From Agarilytica sp045430305 (lineage in GTDB: Bacteria; Pseudomonadota; Gammaproteobacteria; Pseudomonadales; Cellvibrionaceae): a stretch of DNA of 64,000 nucleotides. Position numbers and translations under genes: made by a program. The DNA lies in contig JAILXW010000001.1 in the NCBI GenBank assembly GCA_045430305.1, positions 1 to 64,000 on the forward strand, in the 5' to 3' direction. Below are positions 1-9,700 of the stretch, in pieces (within the stretch, counting starts at the first letter, position 1; each line of letters starts with the position of its first letter). The notes under the pieces are model-generated. The model searched no databases and was not told the origin of the DNA. It saw only the letters and a list, made by a program, of their open reading frames with translations.

Positions 1-78
1 CCGAACTCAGAAGTGAAACGATGCATCGCCGATGGTAGTGTGGGGCTTCCCCATGTGAGAGTAGGTCATCGTCAGGCT
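1..78 (+). rRNA. rrf: 5S ribosomal RNA, 3' part (5' end outside window)
   Basis: The first bases match the conserved second half of bacterial 5S rRNA: the CCGAACTCAGAAGTGAAACG block, then GCCGATGGTAGTGTGGGG and CCCCATGTGAGAGTAGG. The closing strand GTCAGGCT would pair with the 5' end, which lies left of the window. This implies that the window starts at the end of an rRNA operon. The 3' end is placed by homology with E. coli 5S and could be off by one or two bases. Confidence 0.95.
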
Positions 79-89
79 TATATTTAAGA

Positions 90-121
90 AACCCGTACTA
101 GTTGCTAGTGCGGGTTTTTTT
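90..121 (+). terminator. Rho-independent terminator of the rRNA operon
   Basis: A ten-base-pair stem (ACCCGTACTA with TAGTGCGGGT, one G-U pair) with a GTTGC loop is followed directly by a run of seven T. It sits 12 bases after the 5S rRNA end, as expected for the end of an rRNA transcript. Confidence 0.93.
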
Positions 122-280
122 ATGGGCGCTCGTTAATCGCTTGGCTCGGGCTCCTCAGCACCAGCGTTAGTACGTTCTCTACTGCCTGCGCCTACGCTTG
201 TCATTGATAGATGTGACTTAACCGGGCTGTCTTCAATTTGCTAGACTATTGTGTACATTCTTATTGTTGTGAGTGAATGC

Positions 281-745
281 ATGTACACCTTTTTTGTGTT
301 TGTTCTATTGATCTTACCGCCGGTTGTTACGGCTGCTGAAATTTATCAGTGGCGTGATGAAAAGGGGAAGCTTCATTTCGGTGACACTCCGCCAGAATCA
401 GAGCAGTCAGAACAAGTCGATTTGGCCCCGATTAATACAGCTGATACGGTGAAGGTCGATCCCACACGTAAACGCATTGAAGAAAATGAAAAACTAATTC
501 AAGCCCAGCAGAAAAGGGATGAAAGCGGAAGCCTTAAAAAGAAGCGTGCACTATCGGATAAGTGTAAAAAAATAGAGAACGATTACATCGATTTAAAGTG
601 GGGTAAATCGGCAACCGCTGAACACACAGTACTTACAGATGACAATGGGAAAGCAATTTCTCGCAAGAAGCAAAATGAGCTCGCAGAAAAACTACGAAAA
701 GATGCAAATGCTCGAGGTTGTCATATAAAGTTTAAAAAATGGTGA
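281..745 (+). CDS. Secreted DUF4124-domain protein
   Basis: A 154-residue protein. A hydrophobic signal peptide (about residues 1-19, ending VVTAA) is followed by EIYQWRDEKGKLHFGDTPP, the hallmark of the DUF4124 family: a Tyr/Trp-rich strand, then a 'G-x-x-H-F-G/S-D-x-P' turn. Family members are small envelope proteins of unknown function, common in gammaproteobacteria. The rest is Lys/Glu-rich and probably helical, with two Cys (in SDKCKKI and RGCHIKF) that may pair in the periplasm. A GTG at 251 would add ten residues, but the ATG at 281 gives a cleaner signal peptide; neither has a strong ribosome-binding site. It stands alone between the rRNA terminator and a convergent gene. Confidence 0.8.
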   Translation: MYTFFVFVLLILPPVVTAAEIYQWRDEKGKLHFGDTPPESEQSEQVDLAPINTADTVKVDPTRKRIEENEKLIQAQQKRDESGSLKKKRALSDKCKKIENDYIDLKWGKSATAEHTVLTDDNGKAISRKKQNELAEKLRKDANARGCHIKFKKW

Positions 746-781
746 GGCCGTATCGCGTACCAGCAGCCTTACTCAAAAATA

Positions 782-1678
782 TCATTTAATTCCGTCGTAA
801 ACGATCCCGCTCCAAACATCGCCTTTAAAAATACCGTTGCCCCACTTCTTGTCTAGCTTGGCAGTGGGGTTAGCGGCCATCACTTCTTCGCGGCTCATTC
901 CTTTGTCTTTCAACTTTTTTATGGCTTTGTGTGCGGTTTTAAGCATCTTGAGGTAGTTTTTTAAGTCTTTTTTCGTGGCGATAGGGCCGTGGCCGGGAAT
1001 AATCTTGGTGTTCTTATCGCAAAGAGCTAATACCGCTTTAACACCCTTGATCATGCCTGAGACAGAGCCGTTTGACCCGGCATCAATAAAGGGGTAAAAA
1101 CCGTTAAAAAATAGATCACCTGTATGAATGACGTTAGCATTTTTAAATTTTAAATAGCTGTCGCCATCCGTATGCGCATTTGGGAAGTGCTTTACATCGA
1201 TTGTTTCGTTATTGAAATGAAAAGTAACGCCGTCTTCAAACGTTACGACAGGTTTAGCCGCTTCGGGCTGAGGTGGTGAAGTAAAGTTAAATGCTTTAAC
1301 AAATTGTTCGCTAGATAAACGCTCACGTACATTTTTGTGAGCCACAATAACACTGCCGGTGTTACCAAAATGTTCATTGCCTCCAGTGTGGTCACCATGC
1401 CAGTGAGTATTGATGATGAATTTTGGCAAGCTACCCCCAAGGGATTTAATTGCAGCTTCTACTTTTTCTGACATGGGCTTGTATTGGTCATCGATTAGGA
1501 ACGTTCCGTCTTCTCCGATATGTAAACCAATATTTCCACCATTTCCCATTAACACATACAAGCCCTCAGAGACCTCAACTGTACGGATATTGTTAGCGTG
1601 TTTCTTTGCATCAGTGAAAACGTTCGTGCTGCCAAGGGTGAGAAACAAGCTTAAAGTGATACAAAATGCAGTTTTCAT
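782..1678 (-). CDS. Periplasmic metallo-beta-lactamase-fold hydrolase
   Basis: A 298-residue protein with a signal peptide (MKTAFCITLSLFLTLGSTNVF) and a complete MBL-fold metal site: HWHGDH at residues 92-97, a histidine in FPNAHTDGDS, the bridging aspartate in IHTGDLFF and the final histidine in IIPGHGP. Such secreted enzymes hydrolyse esters, lactams or related bonds using zinc; the substrate here cannot be told. The organisation resembles the broad 'MBL fold metallo-hydrolase' group (SoxH / quinoprotein-relay type) rather than a proven beta-lactamase. The frame stays open 21 codons upstream to 1741, but the ATG at 1678 has AGGG upstream and starts the signal peptide. It is divergent from dnaE. 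Confidence 0.85.
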   Translation of the reverse strand: MKTAFCITLSLFLTLGSTNVFTDAKKHANNIRTVEVSEGLYVLMGNGGNIGLHIGEDGTFLIDDQYKPMSEKVEAAIKSLGGSLPKFIINTHWHGDHTGGNEHFGNTGSVIVAHKNVRERLSSEQFVKAFNFTSPPQPEAAKPVVTFEDGVTFHFNNETIDVKHFPNAHTDGDSYLKFKNANVIHTGDLFFNGFYPFIDAGSNGSVSGMIKGVKAVLALCDKNTKIIPGHGPIATKKDLKNYLKMLKTAHKAIKKLKDKGMSREEVMAANPTAKLDKKWGNGIFKGDVWSGIVYDGIK

Positions 1679-1788
1679 GTAAGGCCCTAAATGTCGTTTA
1701 TGTTTTGCTATAACGGTGCGCGTAAAGCGTCCGGAGGTCAATGATACTCTTCACTCCCGTATGGGAGTAGTTTTGTAGACGCCGATTT

Positions 1789-1797
1789 TGTGGATAA
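1789..1797 (-). promoter_or_regulatory. Perfect DnaA box upstream of dnaE
   Basis: The plus strand reads TGTGGATAA, the exact complement of the consensus DnaA box TTATCCACA. It lies about 100 bp before the dnaE start and about 22 bp before a possible -10 hexamer TACAAT (1819-1824), so it would overlap the -35 region. Binding by DnaA-ATP is inferred only from the match. Confidence 0.45.
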
Positions 1798-1894
1798 CTG
1801 ACTACGCTAGAAATAACATACAATCCAAGAATGTTTCTTGTCAGGCAGGGTCCTAATCCGTAGGATCAAGGTCTTAATAACTAGCAAAATAATT

Positions 1895-4800
1895 ATGTCA
1901 GAACAGCATTTCGTCCATCTTCGCGTTCATAGCGAATTCTCCCTGGTAGACAGCGTCGTCCGTGTTAAACCGCTCATTAAAAAGCTTGTTCAACTGGGCA
2001 TGGCCGCTTGTGGCGTTTCTGATGTTCACAGCTTCATGGGGCTTATCAAATTTTACAAGGCAGCCCAAGGGGCTGGTATTAAACCCTTGTGCGGCTGTGA
2101 CTTTCAAATTGAAGCGAAGGATGATGAATCTAAGCCTGCGCTGATCACCTTATTCGCGATGACGGAGCAAGGTTATCGTAATATTACTGAGCTGATCTCG
2201 CGTAGTTACCAGCATGGTCAAAAATTGGGTGTGCCCTATATTAAGGGCGAATGGTTAGAAGATTGTACTGAGGGTGTCATAGCGCTTTCTGGAGCTAAAT
2301 ACGGCGAAATCGGTCAAGCGTTACTTGGCGACAGAACAGAAGATGCCAAAGCTTTTTTGAAACGCTACATGTCGTTGTTTGAGGGCCGGTTCTATTTAGA
2401 GATACAGCGCACCGGCAGAGAATATGACGAGACCTATCTTCATAAGGTCGTTGCTTTGGCTACGGAATTTGAGTGCCCCGTGGTGGCAACAAACGATGTT
2501 CGCTTCTTGGAACAAGGCCAGTTTGAAGTGCATGAAGCACGTGTTTGTATTGGTGAAGGGCGAGCGCTCGACGATCCGCGGCGTGAAAAACGTTACAGCG
2601 ATCAGCAATATCTACGTTCAACGGAAGAGATGCTTGAGCTGTTCAGTGATATTCCCGAAGCGATCGAAAACACGATAGAGATTGCCAAGCGCTGCTCCTT
2701 TGATATTTTGCTCGGAAAATATTTCTTACCGGAATATCCGATTCCTGAAGGAATGACGGAAAACGAATTTTTCGAGAAAATTTCTTATGATGGTTTGGAT
2801 GAGCGTTTAACAACAATTCTTGATCCTGACGCCCCCGATTATGCGGAGCGAAAAAAGGAATACTACGATCGTATCGAATTTGAAATCAAAATTATTTGCG
2901 ATATGGGTTTCCCCGGTTACTTTCTAATCGTGATGGACTTCATTCAGTGGGCCAAAGACCACGATATACCTGTGGGGCCTGGGCGGGGTTCCGGTGCCGG
3001 CTCGTTGGTGGCTTACTCCTTAAAAATTACAGATCTAGACCCACTGGAATACGAGTTACTCTTCGAACGTTTTCTTAACCCGGAACGCGTTTCCATGCCG
3101 GATTTCGATGTCGATTTCTGTATGGAAAATCGAGATCAGGTTATTGGCTACGTGGCCGATCATTATGGCCGCGACGCGGTTTCACAAATTATCACTTTCG
3201 GTACCATGGCTGCGAAGGCAGTGGTGCGCGACGTTGCCCGAGTACAGGGCAAATCATATGGCTTGGCCGATAAGCTATCAAAAATGATTCCTCCCGATAT
3301 CGGCATGACGCTCGATAAAGCGTTTGAGCAAGAAGAGATCATTCGCGACTTTTTAAAGAATGATGGCGACGCTCAAGAAATTTGGGATATGGCGCTACAG
3401 CTGGAAGGTATCACTCGTAATGTCGGTAAACACGCTGGTGGTGTGGTTATCGCCCCAACTAAGCTCACCGACTTCGCACCGTTGTATTGCGATGAAACCG
3501 GTAGTGGCTTGGTTACACAGTTTGATAAGAATGATGTGGAAGAAGCCGGGCTGGTGAAATTCGACTTCCTTGGCCTGCGTACGCTCACTATCATCGATTG
3601 GGCGGTAAAAATGATTAACGCTCAGCGCGAAAAGCGCGACGAAGAAGCGCTAGACATTGCCTTTATTCCCCTTGACGATCGGCACACCTTCGAGATGGTG
3701 AAGAAGGCGGAAACCACTGCGGTGTTCCAGTTGGAATCGCGTGGTATGAAAGACCTAATTAAGCGCTTACAGCCAGATTCTTTAGAAGAAATGATCGCCC
3801 TTGTTGCACTGTTTCGCCCCGGCCCATTGCAGTCGGGCATGGTAGATGACTTTATCAATCGTAAACACGGTCGTGCGCAAGTTGCGTATCCGGATGCAAA
3901 ATACCAGCACGAATCATTAAAGCCGATTCTCGACCCAACCTACGGCGTTATCGTATACCAAGAACAAGTGATGCAAATTGCCCAGGTACTCGCGGGTTAC
4001 ACACTTGGTGGCGCAGATATGTTGCGCCGCGCGATGGGCAAGAAAAAGCCCGAAGAAATGGCCAAGCAGCGCGCGGTGTTCCAAGACGGTGCGAAGGAAC
4101 AGGGCGTTGACCCAGAGCTGGCGATAAAAATCTTCGACCTGGTGGAAAAGTTCGCCGGTTATGGCTTTAACAAATCTCACTCTGCGGCTTATGCTTTGGT
4201 GTCATACCAAACGGCTTGGTTGAAGGCGCATTATCCAGCCCATTTTATGGCGGCGACCATGTCATCTGACATGGACAAAACCGACAAAGTCGTGACCTTT
4301 ATTGAAGAAGTGCGCAACATGGGGCTCACGTTGCTTCCGCCCGATGTGAATAGCGGCGAGCTACAGTTTGTGGTCGATGATGATAACAATATCATCTATG
4401 GTCTCGGTGCTATCAAAGGTTTAGGCGAAGGGCCGGTAGACAGTATTATAGCGGCCAGAGAAAAAGGCCCATTCAAAGACCTGTTCGATTTTTGTGCTCG
4501 GGTTGATCTACGCAAAGTCAACAAACGTGCATTGGAAGCTTTAGTTCGCAGCGGCGCTTTTGACCAAGTAGGGCCGGGGTTAGACATCGACTTTGATCGC
4601 GCGGCGATGTTTCTAGCAATCCCCGAAGCGGTAAAAGCGGCAGAGCAAAGCTCGGCCAATGCCAATGCGGGCATGATGGATATGTTCGGTGATGTGGTGC
4701 CAACCAGCAACGAAGGTGGTGATGCTTATGCCCAGTTCCGCGATGTACGTCGTTGGTCAATGAAAGAGCGCCTTAACGGCGAAAAGGAAACGCTGGGGCT

Positions 4801-5398
4801 TTATCTCACTGGTCATCCCATCGATGAATACGAAGAGGAAATGGCTCACCTGGTGAGCAACCGTATTTCGCAACTCAAGGCAGACAGGAACAAGCAGAGT
4901 GTCGCCGGGTTAGTGGTTGCCTTCCGAGTCATGAAGACAAAACGAGGCGACACCATGGCCTTTGTTACCTTGGATGACCGTACGGGGCGCATCGAAGTCG
5001 CGGTCTTTTCTGATACATACGAAGCCAATCGCGATACGTTACTAAAAGACGCCATGCTGGTGATCGAGGGACAAATCAGCCACGACGACTTTAGCGGAGG
5101 CCTTAAAATGCGTGCAGACAATGTAATGGACCTAGGCCAGGCGCGATTCCGTTCTGTTACAGCGGTACGAATTAAGCTGAATCAAGCTAAACTCCCGGCT
5201 AACTACAGTCAGTTGCTCAAACAGACCCTACAGGCCAATACTGGCGAGCGCTGTAACATAGTAGTCAACTACAGCAATAATGGCGTGAGCGCGGATTACA
5301 TTCTTGGCCCTGATTGGGCTGTTGAGCCAAGCGAAGCCCTGCTGGTGGAGCTTCGTACTCTGTATGGGCACGATAATATAGAGGTGGTGCACCGCTAA
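1895..5398 (+). CDS. dnaE: DNA polymerase III alpha subunit
   Basis: The catalytic subunit of the replicative polymerase, 1167 residues, close to the usual 1160. An N-terminal PHP domain (FVHLRVHSEFSLVD, residues 6-19) is followed by the C-family palm with PDFDVDF (catalytic aspartates about residues 403-407), the fingers (GFNKSHSAAYALVSYQTAWLK, about 760-780), helix-hairpin-helix and an OB-fold (SVAGLVVAFRVMKTKRGDTMAFVTLDD). The frame extends upstream to 1838, but the ATG at 1895 begins the conserved MSEQHFVHLRVHSEFSLVD start. The next gene is accA, as in many gammaproteobacteria. A consensus DnaA box sits in its promoter region. Confidence 0.98.
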   Translation: MSEQHFVHLRVHSEFSLVDSVVRVKPLIKKLVQLGMAACGVSDVHSFMGLIKFYKAAQGAGIKPLCGCDFQIEAKDDESKPALITLFAMTEQGYRNITELISRSYQHGQKLGVPYIKGEWLEDCTEGVIALSGAKYGEIGQALLGDRTEDAKAFLKRYMSLFEGRFYLEIQRTGREYDETYLHKVVALATEFECPVVATNDVRFLEQGQFEVHEARVCIGEGRALDDPRREKRYSDQQYLRSTEEMLELFSDIPEAIENTIEIAKRCSFDILLGKYFLPEYPIPEGMTENEFFEKISYDGLDERLTTILDPDAPDYAERKKEYYDRIEFEIKIICDMGFPGYFLIVMDFIQWAKDHDIPVGPGRGSGAGSLVAYSLKITDLDPLEYELLFERFLNPERVSMPDFDVDFCMENRDQVIGYVADHYGRDAVSQIITFGTMAAKAVVRDVARVQGKSYGLADKLSKMIPPDIGMTLDKAFEQEEIIRDFLKNDGDAQEIWDMALQLEGITRNVGKHAGGVVIAPTKLTDFAPLYCDETGSGLVTQFDKNDVEEAGLVKFDFLGLRTLTIIDWAVKMINAQREKRDEEALDIAFIPLDDRHTFEMVKKAETTAVFQLESRGMKDLIKRLQPDSLEEMIALVALFRPGPLQSGMVDDFINRKHGRAQVAYPDAKYQHESLKPILDPTYGVIVYQEQVMQIAQVLAGYTLGGADMLRRAMGKKKPEEMAKQRAVFQDGAKEQGVDPELAIKIFDLVEKFAGYGFNKSHSAAYALVSYQTAWLKAHYPAHFMAATMSSDMDKTDKVVTFIEEVRNMGLTLLPPDVNSGELQFVVDDDNNIIYGLGAIKGLGEGPVDSIIAAREKGPFKDLFDFCARVDLRKVNKRALEALVRSGAFDQVGPGLDIDFDRAAMFLAIPEAVKAAEQSSANANAGMMDMFGDVVPTSNEGGDAYAQFRDVRRWSMKERLNGEKETLGLYLTGHPIDEYEEEMAHLVSNRISQLKADRNKQSVAGLVVAFRVMKTKRGDTMAFVTLDDRTGRIEVAVFSDTYEANRDTLLKDAMLVIEGQISHDDFSGGLKMRADNVMDLGQARFRSVTAVRIKLNQAKLPANYSQLLKQTLQANTGERCNIVVNYSNNGVSADYILGPDWAVEPSEALLVELRTLYGHDNIEVVHR

Positions 5399-5627
5399 AT
5401 CTCGCCGATACGACCACTTAGTTGATCGCTCACTCGATAAGCTACTACAACATGCGTGCTTGCCTACTTTCGAAGCCTCTGTTCAAGTGATAAACTTCCC
5501 CGCCTTCAGCATGACAGAACACGATGAATGAATCCCTTGTGGCGAAATTTGGGCAAGAATACGTGCTCAACATCGTGTAAGACCACAAGTGAAAGACTAT
5601 TAGCAGAACTTAATTAGGCGACATTGC

Positions 5628-6584
5628 ATGAATTTAAATTATCTCGATTTTGAACAGCCCATCGCAGAACTAGAGGGCAAAATCGAAGAATTGCAGTTGG
5701 TCGGCAGCGACAACGATTTGAATATTAGCGAAGAGATCAACCGCCTTCGCGATAAGAGCGAAAAGCTCACTGAAAGTATTTATACCAGCCTCACACCTTG
5801 GCAAGTTGTCCAGGTGGCACGTCATCCTCATCGCCCTTATACATCTGACTATATTCCTCGTTTATTTGACGACTGGGATGAATTACATGGTGATCGCCAC
5901 TTTGGTGATGACAACGCCATTATTGGTGGTGTTGGCCGTATCGGAGGCCGACCAGTGATGGTGATTGGGGAAGAAAAGGGCCGCTCAGTCAAAGACAAAG
6001 TGTTCCGTAACTTTGGTATGCCCAAACCAGAAGGCTATCGCAAGGCGCTCCGTTTGATGGAAATGGCTGAGCGTTTCAGAATGCCAATCCTCACCTTGAT
6101 TGATACTCCAGGGGCCTATCCTGGCATTGACTCTGAAGAGCGCGGCATTTCAGAATCTATCGCGCAAAACTTAGCAGTGATGTCTCGTTTAAAGACCCCA
6201 ATTATTTGTACTGTAATCGGTGAAGGCTCTTCTGGTGGCGCCTTGGCGATTGGTGTTGGTGATCAGTTGAATATGCTTCAGTATTCAACTTATTTTGTTA
6301 TTTCGCCTGAAGGCTGCGCCAATATTATTTGGAAGACGGTTGATAAAGCGCCGTTAGCTGCTGAAGCGATGGGAGTCACGTCTACAGTACTTCAAGATTT
6401 GGGCATTATTGATGAAACTATCCCCGAACCTCTAGGCGGCGCACACCGCAATATGGATCAGATGGCTGAAAATTTGAAAGCGCGTTTGCAAGAACAGCTA
6501 GAAGAATTAACAGCAATGAATTTAGATGACTTGTTGGCGAAGCGGTATGAGCGTTTAATGAGTTACGGTAACGGCCCCGAATAA
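5628..6584 (+). CDS. accA: Acetyl-CoA carboxylase carboxyltransferase subunit alpha
   Basis: A 318-residue protein matching AccA along its length. It starts MNLNYLDFEQPIAELEGKI and has the carboxyltransferase core with GEKGRSVKDKVFRNFGM, DTPGAYPGIDSEERG and the oxyanion-hole stretch GEGSSGGALAIGVGDQLNM (about residues 200-218). With AccD it moves the carboxyl group from carboxybiotin to acetyl-CoA, giving malonyl-CoA for fatty-acid synthesis. It lies 230 bp after dnaE, the common dnaE-accA order. No tilS follows; instead there is a 99-bp inverted-repeat element and then hrpA. No zinc ribbon is expected in AccA and none is seen. Confidence 0.98.
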   Translation: MNLNYLDFEQPIAELEGKIEELQLVGSDNDLNISEEINRLRDKSEKLTESIYTSLTPWQVVQVARHPHRPYTSDYIPRLFDDWDELHGDRHFGDDNAIIGGVGRIGGRPVMVIGEEKGRSVKDKVFRNFGMPKPEGYRKALRLMEMAERFRMPILTLIDTPGAYPGIDSEERGISESIAQNLAVMSRLKTPIICTVIGEGSSGGALAIGVGDQLNMLQYSTYFVISPEGCANIIWKTVDKAPLAAEAMGVTSTVLQDLGIIDETIPEPLGGAHRNMDQMAENLKARLQEQLEELTAMNLDDLLAKRYERLMSYGNGPE

Positions 6585-6610
6585 CAAACGTATTTAATTT
6601 AAACCCCGTT

Positions 6611-6709
6611 CAGAGGGCGACCTCTAATGTCGAAACGCCGCGCACCCATTGTTGGGGCTCGGTCGCTTCTTTTCTGAAGCAAATGTTCGTCATTAGAGGT
6701 CGCCCTCTG
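6611..6709. repeat. 99-bp element with perfect 19-bp inverted ends
   Basis: CAGAGGGCGACCTCTAATG at 6611-6629 is exactly the reverse complement of 6691-6709. After one mismatch the pairing continues for four more bases (CGAA/TTCG). A smaller internal hairpin (GCTTC at 6665, GAAGC at 6676) sits inside. It fills nearly the whole accA-hrpA gap and has no T run, so it is not a standard terminator. It could be a MITE/REP-like element or a structured leader of hrpA. Confidence 0.75.
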
Positions 6710-6740
6710 CGCTTGTAGGCTCAACTTTCCGTTTTTTCCA

Positions 6741-9700
6741 ATGTCTCTTTCTCTCGACGAATATAAACAGCGCCTGTCTTTGTTAAGTATCAAAGACGAA
6801 AAGCGCCTGCGTCGAGATCTGACGTTTATTGAAAAACGCCAACAACAAAATCAACTGCACGATAAAAAGTTAAGTCAATTCGAAGATCAGGTGCTACAAG
6901 CCGTAGATTTCTTGGTAGCAAAGCAGCAGTCTATTCCAGAGATTTCATTTCCGGAAGCATTGCCCGTCAGCCAAAAGAAAGATGAAATTGCCGAGCTAAT
7001 CGAGAATAACCAAGTAGTTATTTTGGCAGGGGAAACCGGTTCAGGTAAAACAACCCAAATTCCTAAAATTTGCTTGAGCTTAGGTCGAGGTCTTCGCGGT
7101 AAAATCGGCCACACTCAACCACGAAGAATCGCGGCGCGAACCGTAGCAAGTAGAATTGCTGAAGAGTTGAAGTGCGAGCTGGGAACGGCGGTTGGTTACC
7201 AAGTACGTTTTACCGATCATACCAATGACAATACCTTCGTAAAGTTAATGACCGACGGTATTTTATTGACTGAAATTCAGCGTGACCCTCTGCTGCTTGA
7301 CTACGACACCTTAATTATCGATGAGGCTCACGAACGCAGTCTCAATATCGATTTTTTATTGGGTTATTTAAAAAGACTTCTACCCCAACGCCCTGACTTA
7401 AAACTGATTGTTACCTCTGCAACGATTGATTTAGAGCGTTTTTCCAAACATTTTGAGCAAAATGGCAAAGCGGCCCCCGTTATTGAGGTTAGTGGACGAA
7501 CCTTTCCTGTCGAAACCCATTATCGCCCTTGGCAAGATGAGTTTGAAGATATCAACGAAGCCATCGTCGCTTCTGTGGAAGAGTTTGCTCGGCATTATCC
7601 GCCTGGTGATATTTTAATTTTTTTGCCCGGCGAACGGGACATTCGCGAAGCCTCGCACGCCTTAAAAAAATCCAATACTCGTTTAGAAATATTGCCGCTA
7701 TACGCGCGATTAAGTTTGGCTGATCAGAATAAAATTTTTCACGGTTCTACGGGCCGCCGTGTTATTTTGGCGACTAACGTTGCCGAAACTTCGATTACTG
7801 TACCGGGCATCAAATATGTGATTGATCCGGGCTACGCGCGTATATCTCGCTACAGTGTCAAAACCAAAGTACAGCGTTTACCAATTGAAGCGATTTCTCA
7901 GGCGAGTGCGAACCAGCGGCAGGGGCGTTGTGGCCGTGTCAGCGATGGAGTGTGTTTTCGATTATACGAAAAAGAGGATTTTGACGGGCGTCCAGAATTT
8001 ACCGATGCGGAAATTCTGCGTACCAATCTAGCTGCAGTTATTTTGCAAATGCTACAGATGCACATTGGTGATGTGCGCGAATTTCCTTTTGTCGACAAAC
8101 CAGATCGTCGATTAATTAATGACGGTTTTAAACTATTAGAAGAAATCAAAGCAGTCTCGCCAAACGGGAAGCTAACCCCATTAGGAAGGCAAATAAGTCA
8201 GCTGCCTATTGATCCTCGCCTGGCGGCGGTGATTATCGAAGCTGGAAAGCTCGGGTGTTTAGAAGAAATTCTGATTATCGTTTCTGTTTTAAGTATTCAA
8301 GACCCGCGAGAACGGCCAGCAGAAAAACAACAAGCCTCAGACGAAAAGCATCGACGTTTTTGGGATGAAGACTCTGATTTTATCGCCTATGTGAACCTGT
8401 GGAATTATTTCGAAGAGCAGCGACAGGAACTTTCACAATCGCAATTGCGTAGCTTGTGTAAGCGTGAATTTATCAATTTTATGCGTATGCGCGAGTGGCG
8501 AGAGTTACATCACCAATTGAAGTTGTCGATAAAGCCTCTAAATTTGAAATCAAATACCGCCACCGCAAACTACGAATCTATTCACCGAGCGTTAATTTGC
8601 GGTTATCTTTCTCACATTGGCCAGAAAGATCAAGAAAGCAAATCGCGTGAGTACTACGGCACACGGCAGAAAAAGTTTTTGATATTTCCGGGTTCTTCTC
8701 AGTCGAAGAAAAAGCATCTTTGGGTGCTCGCCGCAGAATTTATCGATACTAGCCAGTTATTTGGCCACACCATAGCGAAGATTCAACCAGAATGGATATT
8801 GGATTACTGTGACCATCTAGCTAAAAGACATTATTTTGAACCTTACTATGATGTAAAAGCGGGGCAGGTACAGGGCTTTGTTCGAACTACTTTGCTTGGT
8901 TTGGTGGTACAAGAAAAGAAACGTGTTGCTTATAAGCAGGTAGACGAAAAGCAAGCCAATGAAATATTCGTGCGGGAAGCCTTAGTTGAGGGTAAGTATC
9001 GTGGAAATGGTACATTCTTTAAGTACAACCAAACCCTCGTTAAAGAAGTACACGAACTAGAAGCCAAATCACGTCGTCGCGACATTATGGTAGACGACGA
9101 AGTGGTCTTTAACTTTTATCGTTCAATTGTTCCACCACATATTTCTAATCTAAAAGGTTTTGAGCACTGGCGCAAAGAAACAGAAATAAAAGACGCTAAG
9201 CGGCTCTTTCTCGATAAATCTACCTTAATGCTGCACGATGCGGAACACGTGTCGCAGCAGCAGTTCCCGAATGTTCTTGTGATTGGGGATTACACCTTAG
9301 CGCTTAAATATTGTTTTGAACCGGGTAAAGAGCAAGATGGTGTAAATCTGCAAGTGCCAGTAGAAGTGTTGCACGATATTCCTGCTGAACGGTTAGATTG
9401 GTTAGTGCCAGGTTTACTAAGAGATAAATGTATTGCATTAGTAAAAGGCTTGCCCAAAGCTACGCGCAAACACTTTGTACCTGTGCCTGCGAAAGTAGAG
9501 CAGGTGTTGCCACGCTTAAAGTCGAATAACTCAGCATTGGTTGAGGCACTAGGCGAAGCGCTTGGCCACTTCAGCGAAGCAAAAATCCCGCTCGATCAAT
9601 GGGAAGAGTCAAATCTCGACGATTTTTATCGCATGAACATTCAAGTGGTCGATGACAAAGGCAAAGTCATTGATCAAAGTCGTGACTTATCCGAATTAAA

